Position numbers and translations under genes: made by a program
Assembly: GCF_011074795.1 (NCBI RefSeq)
Contig: NZ_JAAMPF010000019.1
Span: 23,234-87,233 of the forward strand
DNA: 64,000 nucleotides
Reading direction: 5' to 3'
Origin: Marinobacter salicampi
Lineage (GTDB): Bacteria; Pseudomonadota; Gammaproteobacteria; Pseudomonadales; Oleiphilaceae
The notes under the pieces: model-generated
What the model saw: the letters and a program-made list of their open reading frames with translations, nothing else
What the model was told of the DNA's origin: nothing
The model's database searches: none
Part shown: positions 17,794 to 27,743 of the stretch, in pieces
Layout: each line of letters starts with the position of its first letter
How positions within the stretch are numbered: the first letter of the stretch is position 1

Positions 17794-19662
17794 TCAGAGT
17801 TCGGCACTGACCGTGTTCGGTGTACTGAAGAAGGTTGCGATCAACTCGTCCAGCGGAATGGGCCGGCTGTATTTGTAGCCCTGAAGGTAATCACAGCCCC
17901 TGGCATTCAGCCATTCCTCGTGGCCCGCATTTTCCACCCCTTCTGCTACCACCGACAGCCCCAGACCCCGGGCAAGCCCCAGGATGGACAGGGTAATGGC
18001 GCAGTCATCTTCATCATGGGGCAGGTCATGGATGAACGAACGGTCAATCTTCAGCTTGGAGAAGGGCAGGTGCTTGAGCCGTGACAAAGAGGAATACCCG
18101 GTGCCAAAGTCATCAATGGCCAACTCGGAGCCGCCGGCCACCAACTGGTCCAGAACGGTTTTCAATGCTCTTGAATCCCCCTGAATTGAATCCTCGGTCA
18201 CCTCAAAATGCAGCTCTGACTGGGCAATGCCGTATTCGGCGCAGAGGTTGCTGACAAGGCTCGGCAGGACCGGGTCCAGTACCTGCTCTGAGGCCAGGTT
18301 GATGGTCATGACCGGCAGGCATATATCCCGCGCGGCCGCCATACTCCGGTCCCTGCACACCCTTCTCAGTACGCATTGGCCCAGCCCGAACATCAGGCCG
18401 GCGCTGCGTGCAACGTCGAGGAACTCCAGCGGCGATAGCCAGCCCTGCTCCGGGTGTTGCCATCTGACCAGTGCCTCAAGGCTGACAATATCCCCGGTCT
18501 TGGCGTCCAGTATGGGCTGGTAAAATACATCCAGGCCGTCTTTCTGAATGGTTGTCCTGAGCTGCCGTTCCAGGGCGAAGCGGGAGCGGGCGTTAGCATG
18601 GATGGAGGTATCGAATTCACAGGCCTGGGCCCGGCCCTGGTGCTTGGCGTGATACATGGCTGCTTCGGCACTGCGCAGCAGGGAATCGGCGCTATCGCCG
18701 TCGCCAGGGAAATGACAGATGCCCAGGCTCGCACTGACGCTCAGGGATTGGCCGCCGATGGTAATGGGCTGGCTGATGTCGGCAATGATTCTCTGGATAA
18801 CAGTATCCAGCATCGTTCGGGAACTGTAGTTACGCAGGACCAGAGCGAACTCATCGCCACCGATCCGTGCCAGCTGGTCCTTGCCGGGAATGGACAGAGC
18901 CCGGAGACGATTGCCGGTTTCGGCAATAACCTGATCGCCAATCTGCGGGCCCATGCCATCATTGATCACTTTGAGCCGGTCAAGGTCGATCCAGACCACG
19001 GCAAAACTGCCATTCTCGCGCCGGGCAATCTTGCTCAGAAGGTAGTCAATGCGTGTCCGCAGGGATTGCAGGTTGGCCAGTCCCGTCAGGGAGTCGAAGT
19101 GGGTAATGTAATCCAGTTTCTGCTTCGATCTCAGCCATGCCTCATGGGTGTTGATCAGGCTTACGGTGTCGGAAATAGCGGTGATGAACGACAGCTCAGG
19201 CAGGGTCCAGACGCGCCGGTGCTTGGCCTCCAGGCAGACCACCCCACTGAGCGTGCCACCATCAAACACCGGGGCATCCAGCATTGACTGGACGCCAAGG
19301 GGCTTCAGGTAGTGTTCTGAAAAGGAGCTGGTGCGGGCATCGGTCTGGGCATCGCATGCCTCGATTACCCGGGCTGCCTTGATAGCCCTGAAGTAATCCG
19401 GGTGGTCGTTTTCGTTCAACTGGAACCTGGGCCAGGTGGTGGAGCTGGCTGTTTGCTCAAGCTCATGCATCATTTCACAGGAAAGCACAGTGCCATCGGT
19501 ACTGAGCTGCCAGACGCTGACCCGTTCGATATCCAGCAGGGTGGCACACATCCGTGTCAGAGCGGCCAGTTTCTTGTCGCGGCGATCACGCATGAACGCC
19601 TGGCTGTGACTCAGGCGCATCAGGGCTTCATGAAAATCAATGAAGGTCTGGTTATCAGGCAT
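17794..19662 (-). CDS. GAF-GGDEF-EAL cyclic-di-GMP enzyme
   Basis: A 622-residue protein with an N-terminal GAF-like sensor (about residues 20-165, SMLDAPVFDGGTLSGVVCLE), a GGDEF domain with intact IGGDEFALVLRN, and an EAL domain with SLEALVRW, NLASEQ, EVTED and DDFGTGYSS. Both catalytic signatures are preserved, so it could make and break c-di-GMP; in such hybrids the sensor often decides which wins. There is no signal peptide or membrane helix, so it is cytoplasmic. The Met at 19662 was chosen because GGAGG lies upstream and the longer frame has no homologous look. It is the downstream convergent neighbour of the small membrane protein. Confidence 0.85.
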   Translation of the reverse strand: MPDNQTFIDFHEALMRLSHSQAFMRDRRDKKLAALTRMCATLLDIERVSVWQLSTDGTVLSCEMMHELEQTASSTTWPRFQLNENDHPDYFRAIKAARVIEACDAQTDARTSSFSEHYLKPLGVQSMLDAPVFDGGTLSGVVCLEAKHRRVWTLPELSFITAISDTVSLINTHEAWLRSKQKLDYITHFDSLTGLANLQSLRTRIDYLLSKIARRENGSFAVVWIDLDRLKVINDGMGPQIGDQVIAETGNRLRALSIPGKDQLARIGGDEFALVLRNYSSRTMLDTVIQRIIADISQPITIGGQSLSVSASLGICHFPGDGDSADSLLRSAEAAMYHAKHQGRAQACEFDTSIHANARSRFALERQLRTTIQKDGLDVFYQPILDAKTGDIVSLEALVRWQHPEQGWLSPLEFLDVARSAGLMFGLGQCVLRRVCRDRSMAAARDICLPVMTINLASEQVLDPVLPSLVSNLCAEYGIAQSELHFEVTEDSIQGDSRALKTVLDQLVAGGSELAIDDFGTGYSSLSRLKHLPFSKLKIDRSFIHDLPHDEDDCAITLSILGLARGLGLSVVAEGVENAGHEEWLNARGCDYLQGYKYSRPIPLDELIATFFSTPNTVSAEL

Positions 19663-19963
19663 GACCGAAATAATCCTCCATAGGTATGGATTAATAATGG
19701 CAACGGGAAACCTGTCTGTCCAACGGGTCCCATGGCCGGCAAGCATTGTCCGGCGGACCCAGTCATCGGGAGTCGTTGTCGGCCGCGGGCGCCAGCATAA
19801 TCTCTTGCTCTTCGCTTATATGTAGCAATTTGTGTCTTGTGCAGCTTTCGCCCCTAAGATCGATTTTGCACTACTGCATACAAGTACGGATGACGAATAC
19901 AGGAATTGGCGGTAATCTCAGCTCAGCAGGTTCGCACCCGCGTCCTCAACACTGGCTACTCAC

Positions 19964-20356
19964 GTGCTCACCAGCTGTTCGTCCTGGATCCTGATCCTCC
20001 GCCAGTCGCTGACCCGCTGCACCAGCCCCCTTTTGGTTTTTTTCAGCCTGCTCACGGTCCTGGCAAGCTGGCAAGGCTACCCTCAAACCACCGTTCTCCA
20101 GGGTTTTGATAACTCCGGCAGCATCACAGGCGCCGAGCCCCTCGTCAGCCGAACTCCTGGCCGGGTTGTATATAGCCCCGGTTCCGCCGCGGCGGAAGCT
20201 GACGGAATGGATGATGGGCTGGGAAGCCCCCGTGGCCATGTTAGTGCGTGGAGCCGGGCCTCTACCCCATCAGTAGCGGCCTGTGGCTTCAACGCTTCCG
20301 ATACCCCCCGTTTCGCCCATCAATCCCGGGCGCCGCCCGCCTTTGTCCTGGTCTAG
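19964..20356 (+). CDS. Doubtful secreted protein ORF
   Basis: This GTG-initiated frame of 130 codons lies in the 780-bp gap between the GAF-GGDEF-EAL gene and secDF. Its first 40 residues look like a signal peptide (PLLVFFSLLTVLASWQG), but the remainder is compositionally odd (Ser, Ala, Pro and Arg rich) and matches no family I know. No good ribosome site was seen. It may be a decayed gene. The rest of the gap (19663-19963 and 20357-20442) shows no gene. Confidence 0.25.
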   Translation: MLTSCSSWILILRQSLTRCTSPLLVFFSLLTVLASWQGYPQTTVLQGFDNSGSITGAEPLVSRTPGRVVYSPGSAAAEADGMDDGLGSPRGHVSAWSRASTPSVAACGFNASDTPRFAHQSRAPPAFVLV

Positions 20357-20442
20357 GTCTGCTTTTGAGCGGCGGGTTCCGGCCCGCCTGTGACCGTGTA
20401 ACGGCGTCCTGCGTCTGATGCAGGGGCCCACAAGGACAAGTG

Positions 20443-22965
20443 ATGAGAAATCTACGAGTTAAGGCGCTGGCTTACGGCGCCATCATTCTTATGGGCCTGG
20501 CAGCTGCTCTGCCAAGCCTCATGCCTGGCTTTGCTGCAAAGCACTTTCCCCAGGCCTATGCTGACCACCGGGTGACCCTTGGGCTCGACCTGCGGGGTGG
20601 CTCGCACCTTCTGCTAGAGGCGGACATCAAAACCCTCGCTCGGGAACAGCACCTGAAGCTTGCTGAGGATCTGGTTCGCCAACTGCGCTCCGAAGGCGTG
20701 TCGACTTCACGGGTCAGGGAAGCTGATGGTCGGCTGCAGATCGAAGTGAGAAGCCCCCAGCGCATGGAGGAGGCTCGCAGCATGGCCCGGGAACTGCGGA
20801 ATGAGCAGAGTCCGCCCTGGTTCGAGGTAACGGTCAACGGCAATACCCTTGAGCTGGAAACCACGAGCGCTTTCACCAAGGCCCTCACCAACGATGCCCT
20901 GGAACGCAGCCTGGAAGTGGTGCGCCGAAGGTTGGATGAGACCGGTGTGGTGGAACCCCTGATCTCCCGGCAGGGCAACCAGGGCATCCTGGTGCAGCTT
21001 CCGGGTATGGAAAACCCGGGCCATGTAAAGGAGCTGCTAGGCCGTACCGCCAGGCTGACCTTCCATCTGGTATTGAATGAGAGCAGCTCAGAAGCAGGCC
21101 TCCGGGTACCCGGAGCTGATGACGGACAGATCTACCGGGTCGCCAAAACACCTCTGCTGGATGGTGGCGACCTCACGGACGCCACCCTGGGCTTTGACCC
21201 GGATTCCGGTGAGGCGGTGGTCAATTTCCGGCTCAACAACTCCGGTGCCGAGCGCTTCGCTTCGGTAACCCGGGATAATGTCGGGGTGCCGTTTGCCGTG
21301 GTTCTCGATGGCGAGGTGGTCACCGCTCCGGTGATACGGAGCCCGATTCTCGGCGGCGCCGGCCAGATCAGTGGCGGCTTCTCGGTAGCCGAGGCCCAGG
21401 ATCTGTCTCTGCTGCTCAGGGCCGGCGCCTTGCCGGCCCCCCTGAGTGTGGTGGAAGAGCGCACCGTGGGCCCCGACCTTGGCAGCGATGCCATACAGAT
21501 GGGTGTGACCACAGGCCTGGTGGGCGCCGCACTGGTGCTCGCCTTCATGGTTTTTGCCTACGGCCGCTGGGGGATGATCGCCAACGTCGCACTCATGGTG
21601 AACGCAGGACTGGTTGTGGGCGTGCTGGCGAGTCTTGGCGCAACCCTGACCTTGCCTGGCATGGCCGGTCTTATCCTGAGCATCGGCATGGCGGTGGACG
21701 CCAACATCCTCATCAACGAGCGCATCCGAGAGGAGGTGCGACGGGGTGTCAGCGCCCGTTACGCACTGCATACCGGCTTCCAGCGAGCCTTCAGCACCAT
21801 CCTCGATTCTAACGTCACCACCCTGATCGCGGTCAGCCTGCTGTTCCTGTTCGGCACCGGCCCGGTGCGCGGGTTTGCCGTTGCCATCGCAGTCGGTCTG
21901 GTAGTGTCGATGTTCACCTCGATTTCCGTCACACGCCTGCTGATGGAATGGCGGGTCTCGGCGCTTGGCAAGCGTCAGCTTATGCCGGAGAGCCGGTGGC
22001 TCAGGTGGCTCACGCCCGCCAAACCGATCCGGTTCATGAATGTGCGCGGCCGCGGCCTGATCCTGTCACTGATTCTGTCAGCGGTCGCCATCGGCCTCCT
22101 GGTCCAGCCCGGCGTCAAACAGGGGATCGACTTCCAGGGTGGTATTCTCATGGAGGTCAGGGCAGATTCGTCGCTGTCCCTGGATACGGTCCGCAGTAGT
22201 CTTGAGGCCGGCACCATTGAAGATGTTTCGGTCAAACCGATTGGTGAAGACGGCAGCTTCCTTCTGAGACTGTCATCGGAGGCCGGTGCCGGTCAGGACG
22301 CGGGAAAGGTGGAGGAAATCCGCTCGGTCATCAGTGCAATTGCCCCCGAGGCAGACTTCCCGAGAGTGGAGGTAGTAGGGCCGAGCGTCAGCAGCCAGTT
22401 TATCGACATCAGTATTCTTGCGGTTCTGCTGGCCGGCCTGGGCATGTTTGTCTACCTCTGGTTCAGGTTTGAGCGCCACTTTGCCGTGGGTGCCATGCTG
22501 ACCCTGGCGCTGGACCTGACCAAAACCCTGGGCTTTTTCGTGCTCGCCGGCGTTGAATTCAACCTGACCGCCGTGGCCGCGCTGCTGGCACTGATCGGCT
22601 ACTCCATCAACGATAAAGTGGTGGTTTTCGATCGCATACGGGAAAACCTGAAGCGGACCCCCGACATGGCCCTGGAAGACCTGATAAACGAGAGCCTGAA
22701 CTCGACACTGACGCGCACGCTGTTCACCTCAGTAACCACCTTTCTGGCGATATTGCCCATGGGCATTGCTGGCGGTGAGGCGGTCGCCAGCTTCGCGTTG
22801 CCCATGCTGTTCGGCATTGTGGTTGGCACCAGTTCCTCCATGTACATCGCGGCGCCGGTGGTCATGATGCTGGGCAGACGGGCCATGGAACGCAAAGCGA
22901 CGGCACAAAATGAACTGGAGCTGAGCGGGGATGCCGGCCTGTTCCTGCGGGAGGACCGGCCCTGA
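20443..22965 (+). CDS. secDF: Fused protein translocase SecDF
   Basis: A protein of about 840 residues containing SecD and then SecF in one chain. The SecD half begins with a membrane helix, then VTLGLDLRGGSHLLLEAD (the family's D1 motif), a large periplasmic P1 region and five helices including GMAVDANILINERIREE. The SecF half starts near residue 540 with KQGIDFQGGILMEV and has ALIGYSINDKVVVFDRIREN. SecDF uses the proton gradient to pull exported proteins through SecYEG. Gammaproteobacteria normally carry separate secD and secF after yajC; neither yajC nor tgt is here, so this is likely an extra, fused copy. AAGGA precedes the ATG at 20443. Confidence 0.9.
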   Translation: MRNLRVKALAYGAIILMGLAAALPSLMPGFAAKHFPQAYADHRVTLGLDLRGGSHLLLEADIKTLAREQHLKLAEDLVRQLRSEGVSTSRVREADGRLQIEVRSPQRMEEARSMARELRNEQSPPWFEVTVNGNTLELETTSAFTKALTNDALERSLEVVRRRLDETGVVEPLISRQGNQGILVQLPGMENPGHVKELLGRTARLTFHLVLNESSSEAGLRVPGADDGQIYRVAKTPLLDGGDLTDATLGFDPDSGEAVVNFRLNNSGAERFASVTRDNVGVPFAVVLDGEVVTAPVIRSPILGGAGQISGGFSVAEAQDLSLLLRAGALPAPLSVVEERTVGPDLGSDAIQMGVTTGLVGAALVLAFMVFAYGRWGMIANVALMVNAGLVVGVLASLGATLTLPGMAGLILSIGMAVDANILINERIREEVRRGVSARYALHTGFQRAFSTILDSNVTTLIAVSLLFLFGTGPVRGFAVAIAVGLVVSMFTSISVTRLLMEWRVSALGKRQLMPESRWLRWLTPAKPIRFMNVRGRGLILSLILSAVAIGLLVQPGVKQGIDFQGGILMEVRADSSLSLDTVRSSLEAGTIEDVSVKPIGEDGSFLLRLSSEAGAGQDAGKVEEIRSVISAIAPEADFPRVEVVGPSVSSQFIDISILAVLLAGLGMFVYLWFRFERHFAVGAMLTLALDLTKTLGFFVLAGVEFNLTAVAALLALIGYSINDKVVVFDRIRENLKRTPDMALEDLINESLNSTLTRTLFTSVTTFLAILPMGIAGGEAVASFALPMLFGIVVGTSSSMYIAAPVVMMLGRRAMERKATAQNELELSGDAGLFLREDRP

Positions 22966-23020
22966 GTCCTGGGCTCAGGGTATGGCGCTAGCTACCTGGC
23001 AATAACGGGTTCGCAGCAGT

Positions 23021-24442
23021 TCAGGGCGAGAGGCTGTGCCAGGGCGCAGCCTCTTCCAGTTCGTAGGCCAGTTCCAGTAACAGCCTCTCCTGACCGTGGC
23101 CGGCCATGAATTGAACGCCCAATGGCAGGTTATGTCGGTCAAATCCCATGGGCAGAGAAATGGCAGGGGCACCGGTGGCATTGGCCAGGGGGGTGAAGCT
23201 GACATAACGGGTCAGGCGCTCGAACAGGGTGTCGAAGGGTAGGGTGGGGTTCAGATAACCCAGCTTTGGGGTGGTATGACCCAGAACAGGGGTCAGGACC
23301 ACGTCAACACCGGTCATGGCCCTGGCGTAATCCTGGCTACTGCGTCGCAGTCGCCAGAGGGCTGCGGGTAGCCTGTGAAGTTTCTTGCGGAACATGCGGT
23401 CAAGGCCATGGGTCAACGGGTCGACCCTGCGGCGGTCGAAACCCGGGTCGATGGCACGTTTGCCCATGGTCTTCACGGCAAAGGCCAGCATGCCCCAATA
23501 AAGTGCGAAGTCATCCGGGAAACTTCTGGCCACCGGAACTGCCATGGGGAAAACGCTGTGACCCATGGACTCAAGCAGATGGGCGGTGGCTGTTACTGCC
23601 GCGCGGGTATCCTCATCGGTCGGGTTGCCGGTGATGGAGTCTTCGACCAGGCCGATTCTCAGGCGGGCCCTGGCCGGTGCCCGAACGTCACCTATCGGGG
23701 GCAGGTCGGGGTTATGGTAGCTTTGCTCGGCTCCCAGGAAGAAGCGGGCCGTGTCCCGAACCGAGCGGGTCAGTACCCCTTCGCCAATGATCCTGACCGG
23801 TAGCGACCGGGCAGCTTCACTGTCCACCAGACGACCGCGGCTGGGTTTAAGGCCCACAAGGCCGCAGCAGGCGGCGGGTATCCGGATCGAGCCACCGCCA
23901 TCGTTGGCATGGGCAATGGGAACCACGCCAGCGGCCACCAGAGCCGCGGATCCGCCCGATGACGCGCCGGCAGAATAATCAGTATGCCAGGGGTTGGCCG
24001 TTGCCGGTCCGTGCACAGGTTCAGTTGAGGCGTTGAAACCGAATTCCGGCAGGGTGCTTTTGCCAAGACACACAAAACCCTGGGCCAGGTATTGTTTGAC
24101 GAAAAACCCATCGTCGGGCTGGGTTGCTGAAGGTACGGCCAGCGACCCGTGCCGCGTCGGCAGGCCAGCGACGTGACTGTTGTCTTTCACCAGGGTGGGT
24201 ACGCCCGCAAACATACCGGTCTGTCTGGTCGGGCCCTTCGCCAACGCCTGTTCAAAATTGTCCGTTGCGATGCCGTGCAGTGCCGGTTCCACCTGCCGGG
24301 CGCGCACGACAGCCGCTTCTGTGACTTCACGGATGCCAAGTTTGCCCCGTTTGATGAGATCCGCCAGAGCAGTGGCGTCGTGATTAGCCAGGGCATCGTT
24401 CTGGAAGGCGTTAACAGCGGGAGCAGAGCGTTTAGGTGGCAT
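23021..24442 (-). CDS. Amidase signature family hydrolase
   Basis: A 473-residue amidase with the Ser-cisSer-Lys triad visible: Lys86 in TLVKDNSHVAG, Ser161/162 in SAGASSGGSAAL and the nucleophile Ser185 in DGGGSIRIPA. It hydrolyses an amide to acid plus ammonia or amine. The substrate pocket segment is unlike GatA, and no gatB or gatC is near, so it is not the tRNA amidotransferase; 6-aminohexanoate-dimer hydrolase-like and aryl-acylamidase-like enzymes are the closest styles. It is convergent with secDF and divergent from azlC. Confidence 0.85.
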   Translation of the reverse strand: MPPKRSAPAVNAFQNDALANHDATALADLIKRGKLGIREVTEAAVVRARQVEPALHGIATDNFEQALAKGPTRQTGMFAGVPTLVKDNSHVAGLPTRHGSLAVPSATQPDDGFFVKQYLAQGFVCLGKSTLPEFGFNASTEPVHGPATANPWHTDYSAGASSGGSAALVAAGVVPIAHANDGGGSIRIPAACCGLVGLKPSRGRLVDSEAARSLPVRIIGEGVLTRSVRDTARFFLGAEQSYHNPDLPPIGDVRAPARARLRIGLVEDSITGNPTDEDTRAAVTATAHLLESMGHSVFPMAVPVARSFPDDFALYWGMLAFAVKTMGKRAIDPGFDRRRVDPLTHGLDRMFRKKLHRLPAALWRLRRSSQDYARAMTGVDVVLTPVLGHTTPKLGYLNPTLPFDTLFERLTRYVSFTPLANATGAPAISLPMGFDRHNLPLGVQFMAGHGQERLLLELAYELEEAAPWHSLSP

Positions 24443-24613
24443 CGGTCGTCCATTGGTGAGGTGTCTCGGGGCACTTTACCTCAGTTGCCTGCCGGTCGGA
24501 ATGTCAGATCGGGAAGGCTGATCCGGGGTCTTGCAGAGCAAAAACGGTGAGGTGAAATTGCCTCTACTCGGTATCTACCTATACGCAGGTTCCGCAATTT
24601 TAATTAGGTTGCG

Positions 24614-25330
24614 ATGATGTCTGACCACCCAAGTTATCAACTGGAGCCGGCGAAAGTCCGTTCCCAGTTCCTGCGTCTTTTGCCCATCTCCCTGTTCGTC
24701 GTGGCGTTTGGTGCTGCCTTTGGCTTGGCTGCGGTCCAGAAAGGGCTTGCGCCGCTGGAGGCGACCCTGATGAGCGTGGTGGTGTTCGCCGGGGCCTCCC
24801 AGTTTGCCACCCTGGAGATGTGGGGTAACGAAGTTGCCCTGTTGCCCCTGATGGCGGTTGTGTTTGCCATCAACTCCCGGCACCTCCTGATGGGGGCCTC
24901 GCTCTTCCCGATGTTACGGGAACTGCCGCCATTTAAGCGCTACGGCATCCTTGTGGTTCTGACCGATGCCAACTGGGCCATAGCGGCGCAGGACTACCAG
25001 AATGGCAGGCGCAATCTGGAGGTGATCCTCGGTGGTGGCCTGGTGCTCTGGTTTGCCTGGCTCGTTGGTACCCTGCTTGGGGTGTATTTCGGTGGGCTAC
25101 TACAGGAACCCAGGAGCCTGGGGCTGGACATGGTGCTGGGCTGTTTCCTGCTCGCCATGGCCCTGGGTGGCAGGAAAACGCCCCGGGTGCTGGTGGCCTG
25201 GGTGGTGTCAGGAGGCGCCGCCATGGCCGCCTATTGGTGGCTCCCGGCCCATACCCATGTGGTGGTCGGCGCCCTGGCAGGCGGCATAGTTGGTTTCTTC
25301 TGGCTGGAGCCAAAACCCCATGGCCATTGA
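24614..25330 (+). CDS. azlC: AzlC family branched-chain amino acid exporter, large subunit
   Basis: A 238-residue membrane protein with the AzlC signature FGAAFGLAAVQKGLAPLEATLMS and VFAGASQFATLEMW near the N-terminus and about seven hydrophobic helices. With AzlD it exports branched-chain amino acids or their analogues. Its stop overlaps the azlD start by 11 bp. Two adjacent ATG codons occur at 24614 and 24617; either is possible. Confidence 0.9.
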   Translation: MMSDHPSYQLEPAKVRSQFLRLLPISLFVVAFGAAFGLAAVQKGLAPLEATLMSVVVFAGASQFATLEMWGNEVALLPLMAVVFAINSRHLLMGASLFPMLRELPPFKRYGILVVLTDANWAIAAQDYQNGRRNLEVILGGGLVLWFAWLVGTLLGVYFGGLLQEPRSLGLDMVLGCFLLAMALGGRKTPRVLVAWVVSGGAAMAAYWWLPAHTHVVVGALAGGIVGFFWLEPKPHGH

Positions 25331-25631
25331 AACCACGACCACTGGCATTCTGCTGATCATCGCCATCATGGCGCTGGTGACCCTGGCCACGCGCTTTGGC
25401 GGCACCTTCCTGATGTCGTTCGTGACCATCAGTCCCAGGGTCGAGGGCTTCATCAATGCCATGGCCAGTTCGGTGCTTATTGCCATCCTGACTCCCATGG
25501 CCTTCGATGGCGATATTGGTGCCCGAGCGGCCCTCGGTACCACCGCGCTGGTGATGCTGGCGACTCGCAAACCCCTGCCGGCCATTGCCGCCGGCATTCT
25601 CGCCGCCGCCCTTTCCCGCTACCTTTTCTGA
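25320..25631 (+). CDS. azlD: AzlD family exporter small subunit
   Basis: A 103-residue membrane protein with four helices (LLIIAIMALVTLATRFGG, VLIAILTPMAF, ALVMLATRKPLPAIAAGILAAAL) in the AzlD pattern. The start at 25320 overlaps the end of azlC by 11 bp, which is the usual translational coupling for this two-part exporter. A longer frame from 25290 is a read-through of azlC coding sequence and was not used. Confidence 0.9.
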   Translation: MAIETTTTGILLIIAIMALVTLATRFGGTFLMSFVTISPRVEGFINAMASSVLIAILTPMAFDGDIGARAALGTTALVMLATRKPLPAIAAGILAAALSRYLF

Positions 25632-25678
25632 CCGGGTCTTGTGGAAGACTGGTGGGGCCTGAAGGACGTTCCGGCCGA

Positions 25679-26467
25679 TCAGGCGGCGTTCTTGCGAGCC
25701 GTTTTGATCACATCGTAGGCGTTACTGATTTCCCGGGTTTTGGCTTCTGCCATCTCTCGCATGCTCTCAGGCAGGCCCCGGCCGGCAAGTTTGTCGGGGT
25801 GATTTTCGCTCATCAGTTTGCGATAGGTCTTCTTGAGCTCTGTATCGCTGGCATCAGGCGGAACGCCGAGAATCTTGTAGGCATCGGCAAGTTCTGACCC
25901 GGTTGCCTGACGTGCGCCACCTGCAGAGCCTGCACCCCCCGCATGGGCACCTCGGAGCATGGCCTCAAGCTGGTCCACCTGGCTTTCAGGCAGACCAAGC
26001 CCCCGGGCTACCCTCACCAGCATGTCGTGCTCTGCCGGGTGGACCTGGCCGTCCGCCGCAACAGCGGATACCTGCACCTGGAGAAACATCTGCAACAGGG
26101 CCGGCTGGCCCCGGCTGACTTTCAGGAATTTGGCAAGTTCAGCATCAAGGTCGAAATCATCGGACTTGCCGCGGCCAAAGGCTGCCTTGGCGATTTCCCG
26201 TTGCTGGCCAGACAGGCGGAATCGGTCGAAGAAGGCTTCTGCCACCCGGATCTCATTCTCGCTCACGACCCCATCGGCTTTACACAGGGCGCCCATGACC
26301 GCAAACACCGACTCCAGGAAACCCGACTGGATGTTTTGCAGCCCCTGTCGTACACGGCTCTTGAGTACCTTCAGGGCAACCACGGCGAGGAAAGCGCCCA
26401 CCAGAAAGCCCGGAATGCGGCCGAACTGGAACCCGATCAAACCGCCGATAATGACTGCTAACAACAT
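25679..26467 (-). CDS. djlA: Co-chaperone DjlA
   Basis: A 262-residue DjlA. It has the expected order: one N-terminal membrane helix (LLAVIIGGLIGFQFGRIPGF), a TerB-like helical domain (about 55-165, MGALCKADGVVSENEIRVAEAFF), a Gly/Ala linker and a C-terminal J domain with the HPD motif (ENHPDKL). The J domain faces the cytoplasm and stimulates DnaK; in enterobacteria DjlA tunes the Rcs envelope response. It is convergent with azlD. Confidence 0.9.
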   Translation of the reverse strand: MLLAVIIGGLIGFQFGRIPGFLVGAFLAVVALKVLKSRVRQGLQNIQSGFLESVFAVMGALCKADGVVSENEIRVAEAFFDRFRLSGQQREIAKAAFGRGKSDDFDLDAELAKFLKVSRGQPALLQMFLQVQVSAVAADGQVHPAEHDMLVRVARGLGLPESQVDQLEAMLRGAHAGGAGSAGGARQATGSELADAYKILGVPPDASDTELKKTYRKLMSENHPDKLAGRGLPESMREMAEAKTREISNAYDVIKTARKNAA

Positions 26468-26636
26468 GTTGTCTTCCTGCGTAGTGGACCCTTTCGGCTG
26501 GCATCATAACGTTTTTGGCAAAACCTTGCCCACTACACCAGCCGGTACTTGTATCAGTGCGTTCGTGCAACCGCTCTGCCCGGTTCCAGACCAGCCATGG
26601 CCGGCAGCACGTCAGGCCAAGGGACCAGGCGCCCTT

Positions 26637-27194
26637 TCAGGTGGCGGGGGAAAGGTCAAACCGTTCGATTACCTCATAGAGGGAACCGGCGGGCCCGGGG
26701 TTACTTCGGAACAGGCTGGCACAGGCCACCTCAAAGACAGGCGACCGGTAGTCTTCATGCCGTGCAAGAAAACTCTTCACAGTCCCAGGCGATAGCTCAG
26801 GGCTGTTACGGCTAAAGCGGGCAAGGGTGACGTGGGGCTGGTAAGGGCGTGTATCTGGCGCCAGGCCAAGGGCGCTCAGTCTATGTTCAACTTCCTTTTG
26901 CAACCCGATCAGTGAAGCCGCCGGTTTGGCGCCAAGCCAGAGGGCCCTGGGTTTATGCACCGGTCCAAAGTAGCCCAAGCCCTGCAACGATAGGCTGAAG
27001 GCCGCTGTTTCCAGAGCGTTCATGTAGCTGTTGATTTGCTCGGTCAGCTCTGCGTCGGCATTACCGATAAAGCAGAGGGTCAGGTGGAGCTGTTGTGCGG
27101 ATTGCCAGCGGGCACCGGGAATCTCCTCCCGCAGGGCCAACAACTGCTGTAGGATTATCCGCGGCAATTCAAGCCCGATGAATAGACGCTGCAT
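26637..27194 (-). CDS. thpR: RNA 2',3'-cyclic phosphodiesterase ThpR
   Basis: A 185-residue 2H phosphoesterase. The two catalytic HxTx motifs are HLTLCF (about residue 47) and HVTLARF (about 139), separated by the normal distance. It starts with the family's RLFIGLELP strand. It opens 2',3'-cyclic phosphate ends on RNA to 2'-phosphates and shows weak RNA ligase activity in relatives. No operon partner is evident: about 170 bp separate it from djlA, and the VOC gene on the other side is divergent. Confidence 0.85.
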   Translation of the reverse strand: MQRLFIGLELPRIILQQLLALREEIPGARWQSAQQLHLTLCFIGNADAELTEQINSYMNALETAAFSLSLQGLGYFGPVHKPRALWLGAKPAASLIGLQKEVEHRLSALGLAPDTRPYQPHVTLARFSRNSPELSPGTVKSFLARHEDYRSPVFEVACASLFRSNPGPAGSLYEVIERFDLSPAT

Positions 27195-27364
27195 GGGTGC
27201 TCCCTGCTGATGCTGGCGGCATGAAAGTGGCTATATAAAGTGCCGGTGCAAAGCGACCGACCTTAACGTGGGGCCATTTGCTTTAAATAACGTATAACAA
27301 ACCTCGGCTGCAATGGCTTTCAGTTCCAGCCGGGCAAATAACGAAAACAGCTGGAGAAGTGAGC

Positions 27365-27736
27365 ATGATCGGATATGTAACGCTCGGTGTAAGCGATATG
27401 GCGAAGGCCAAAGCGTTTTATAGTGAGTTGCTGTCTGGCCTGGGGGCCAAGGTTCTGCTGGATATGGAGCGGATTACATTTATCGGCAAAAACATGGGTT
27501 CGCCCATGCTGGCCATTTGCATCCCTTTCGACAAACAGCCCAATCATCCCGGCAATGGCAATATGGTCGCCCTTAACCCAGGCTCAAAAGAAGCGGTTGA
27601 CTCGCTTTACCACAAGGCCCTGGAATTGGGTGCCACCTGCGATGGTGAGCCTGGCCAGCGGATTCCCAACCAGTTCTACGGTGCCTACATAAGGGATCAG
27701 GACGGCAACAAGGTGGCTTTCTTCCACTTCGGCTAA
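27365..27736 (+). CDS. VOC (glyoxalase/bleomycin-resistance fold) protein
   Basis: A 123-residue VOC protein beginning MIGYVTLGVSDMAKAKAFYSEL, the usual beta-alpha-beta start, and ending YIRDQDGNKVAFFHFG. VOC proteins bind a divalent metal and catalyse isomerisations, ring cleavage or thiol transfers; the small single-module form here does not reveal its substrate. The ATG at 27365 has GGAG upstream, preferred over the GTG two codons earlier. Confidence 0.8.
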   Translation: MIGYVTLGVSDMAKAKAFYSELLSGLGAKVLLDMERITFIGKNMGSPMLAICIPFDKQPNHPGNGNMVALNPGSKEAVDSLYHKALELGATCDGEPGQRIPNQFYGAYIRDQDGNKVAFFHFG

Positions 27737-27743
27737 GCCCGGG

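Noticed and set aside
23021..24442. Amidase as GatA of the tRNA amidotransferase
   Set aside because: No gatB or gatC nearby and sequence outside the triad differs; a general amidase is more likely.
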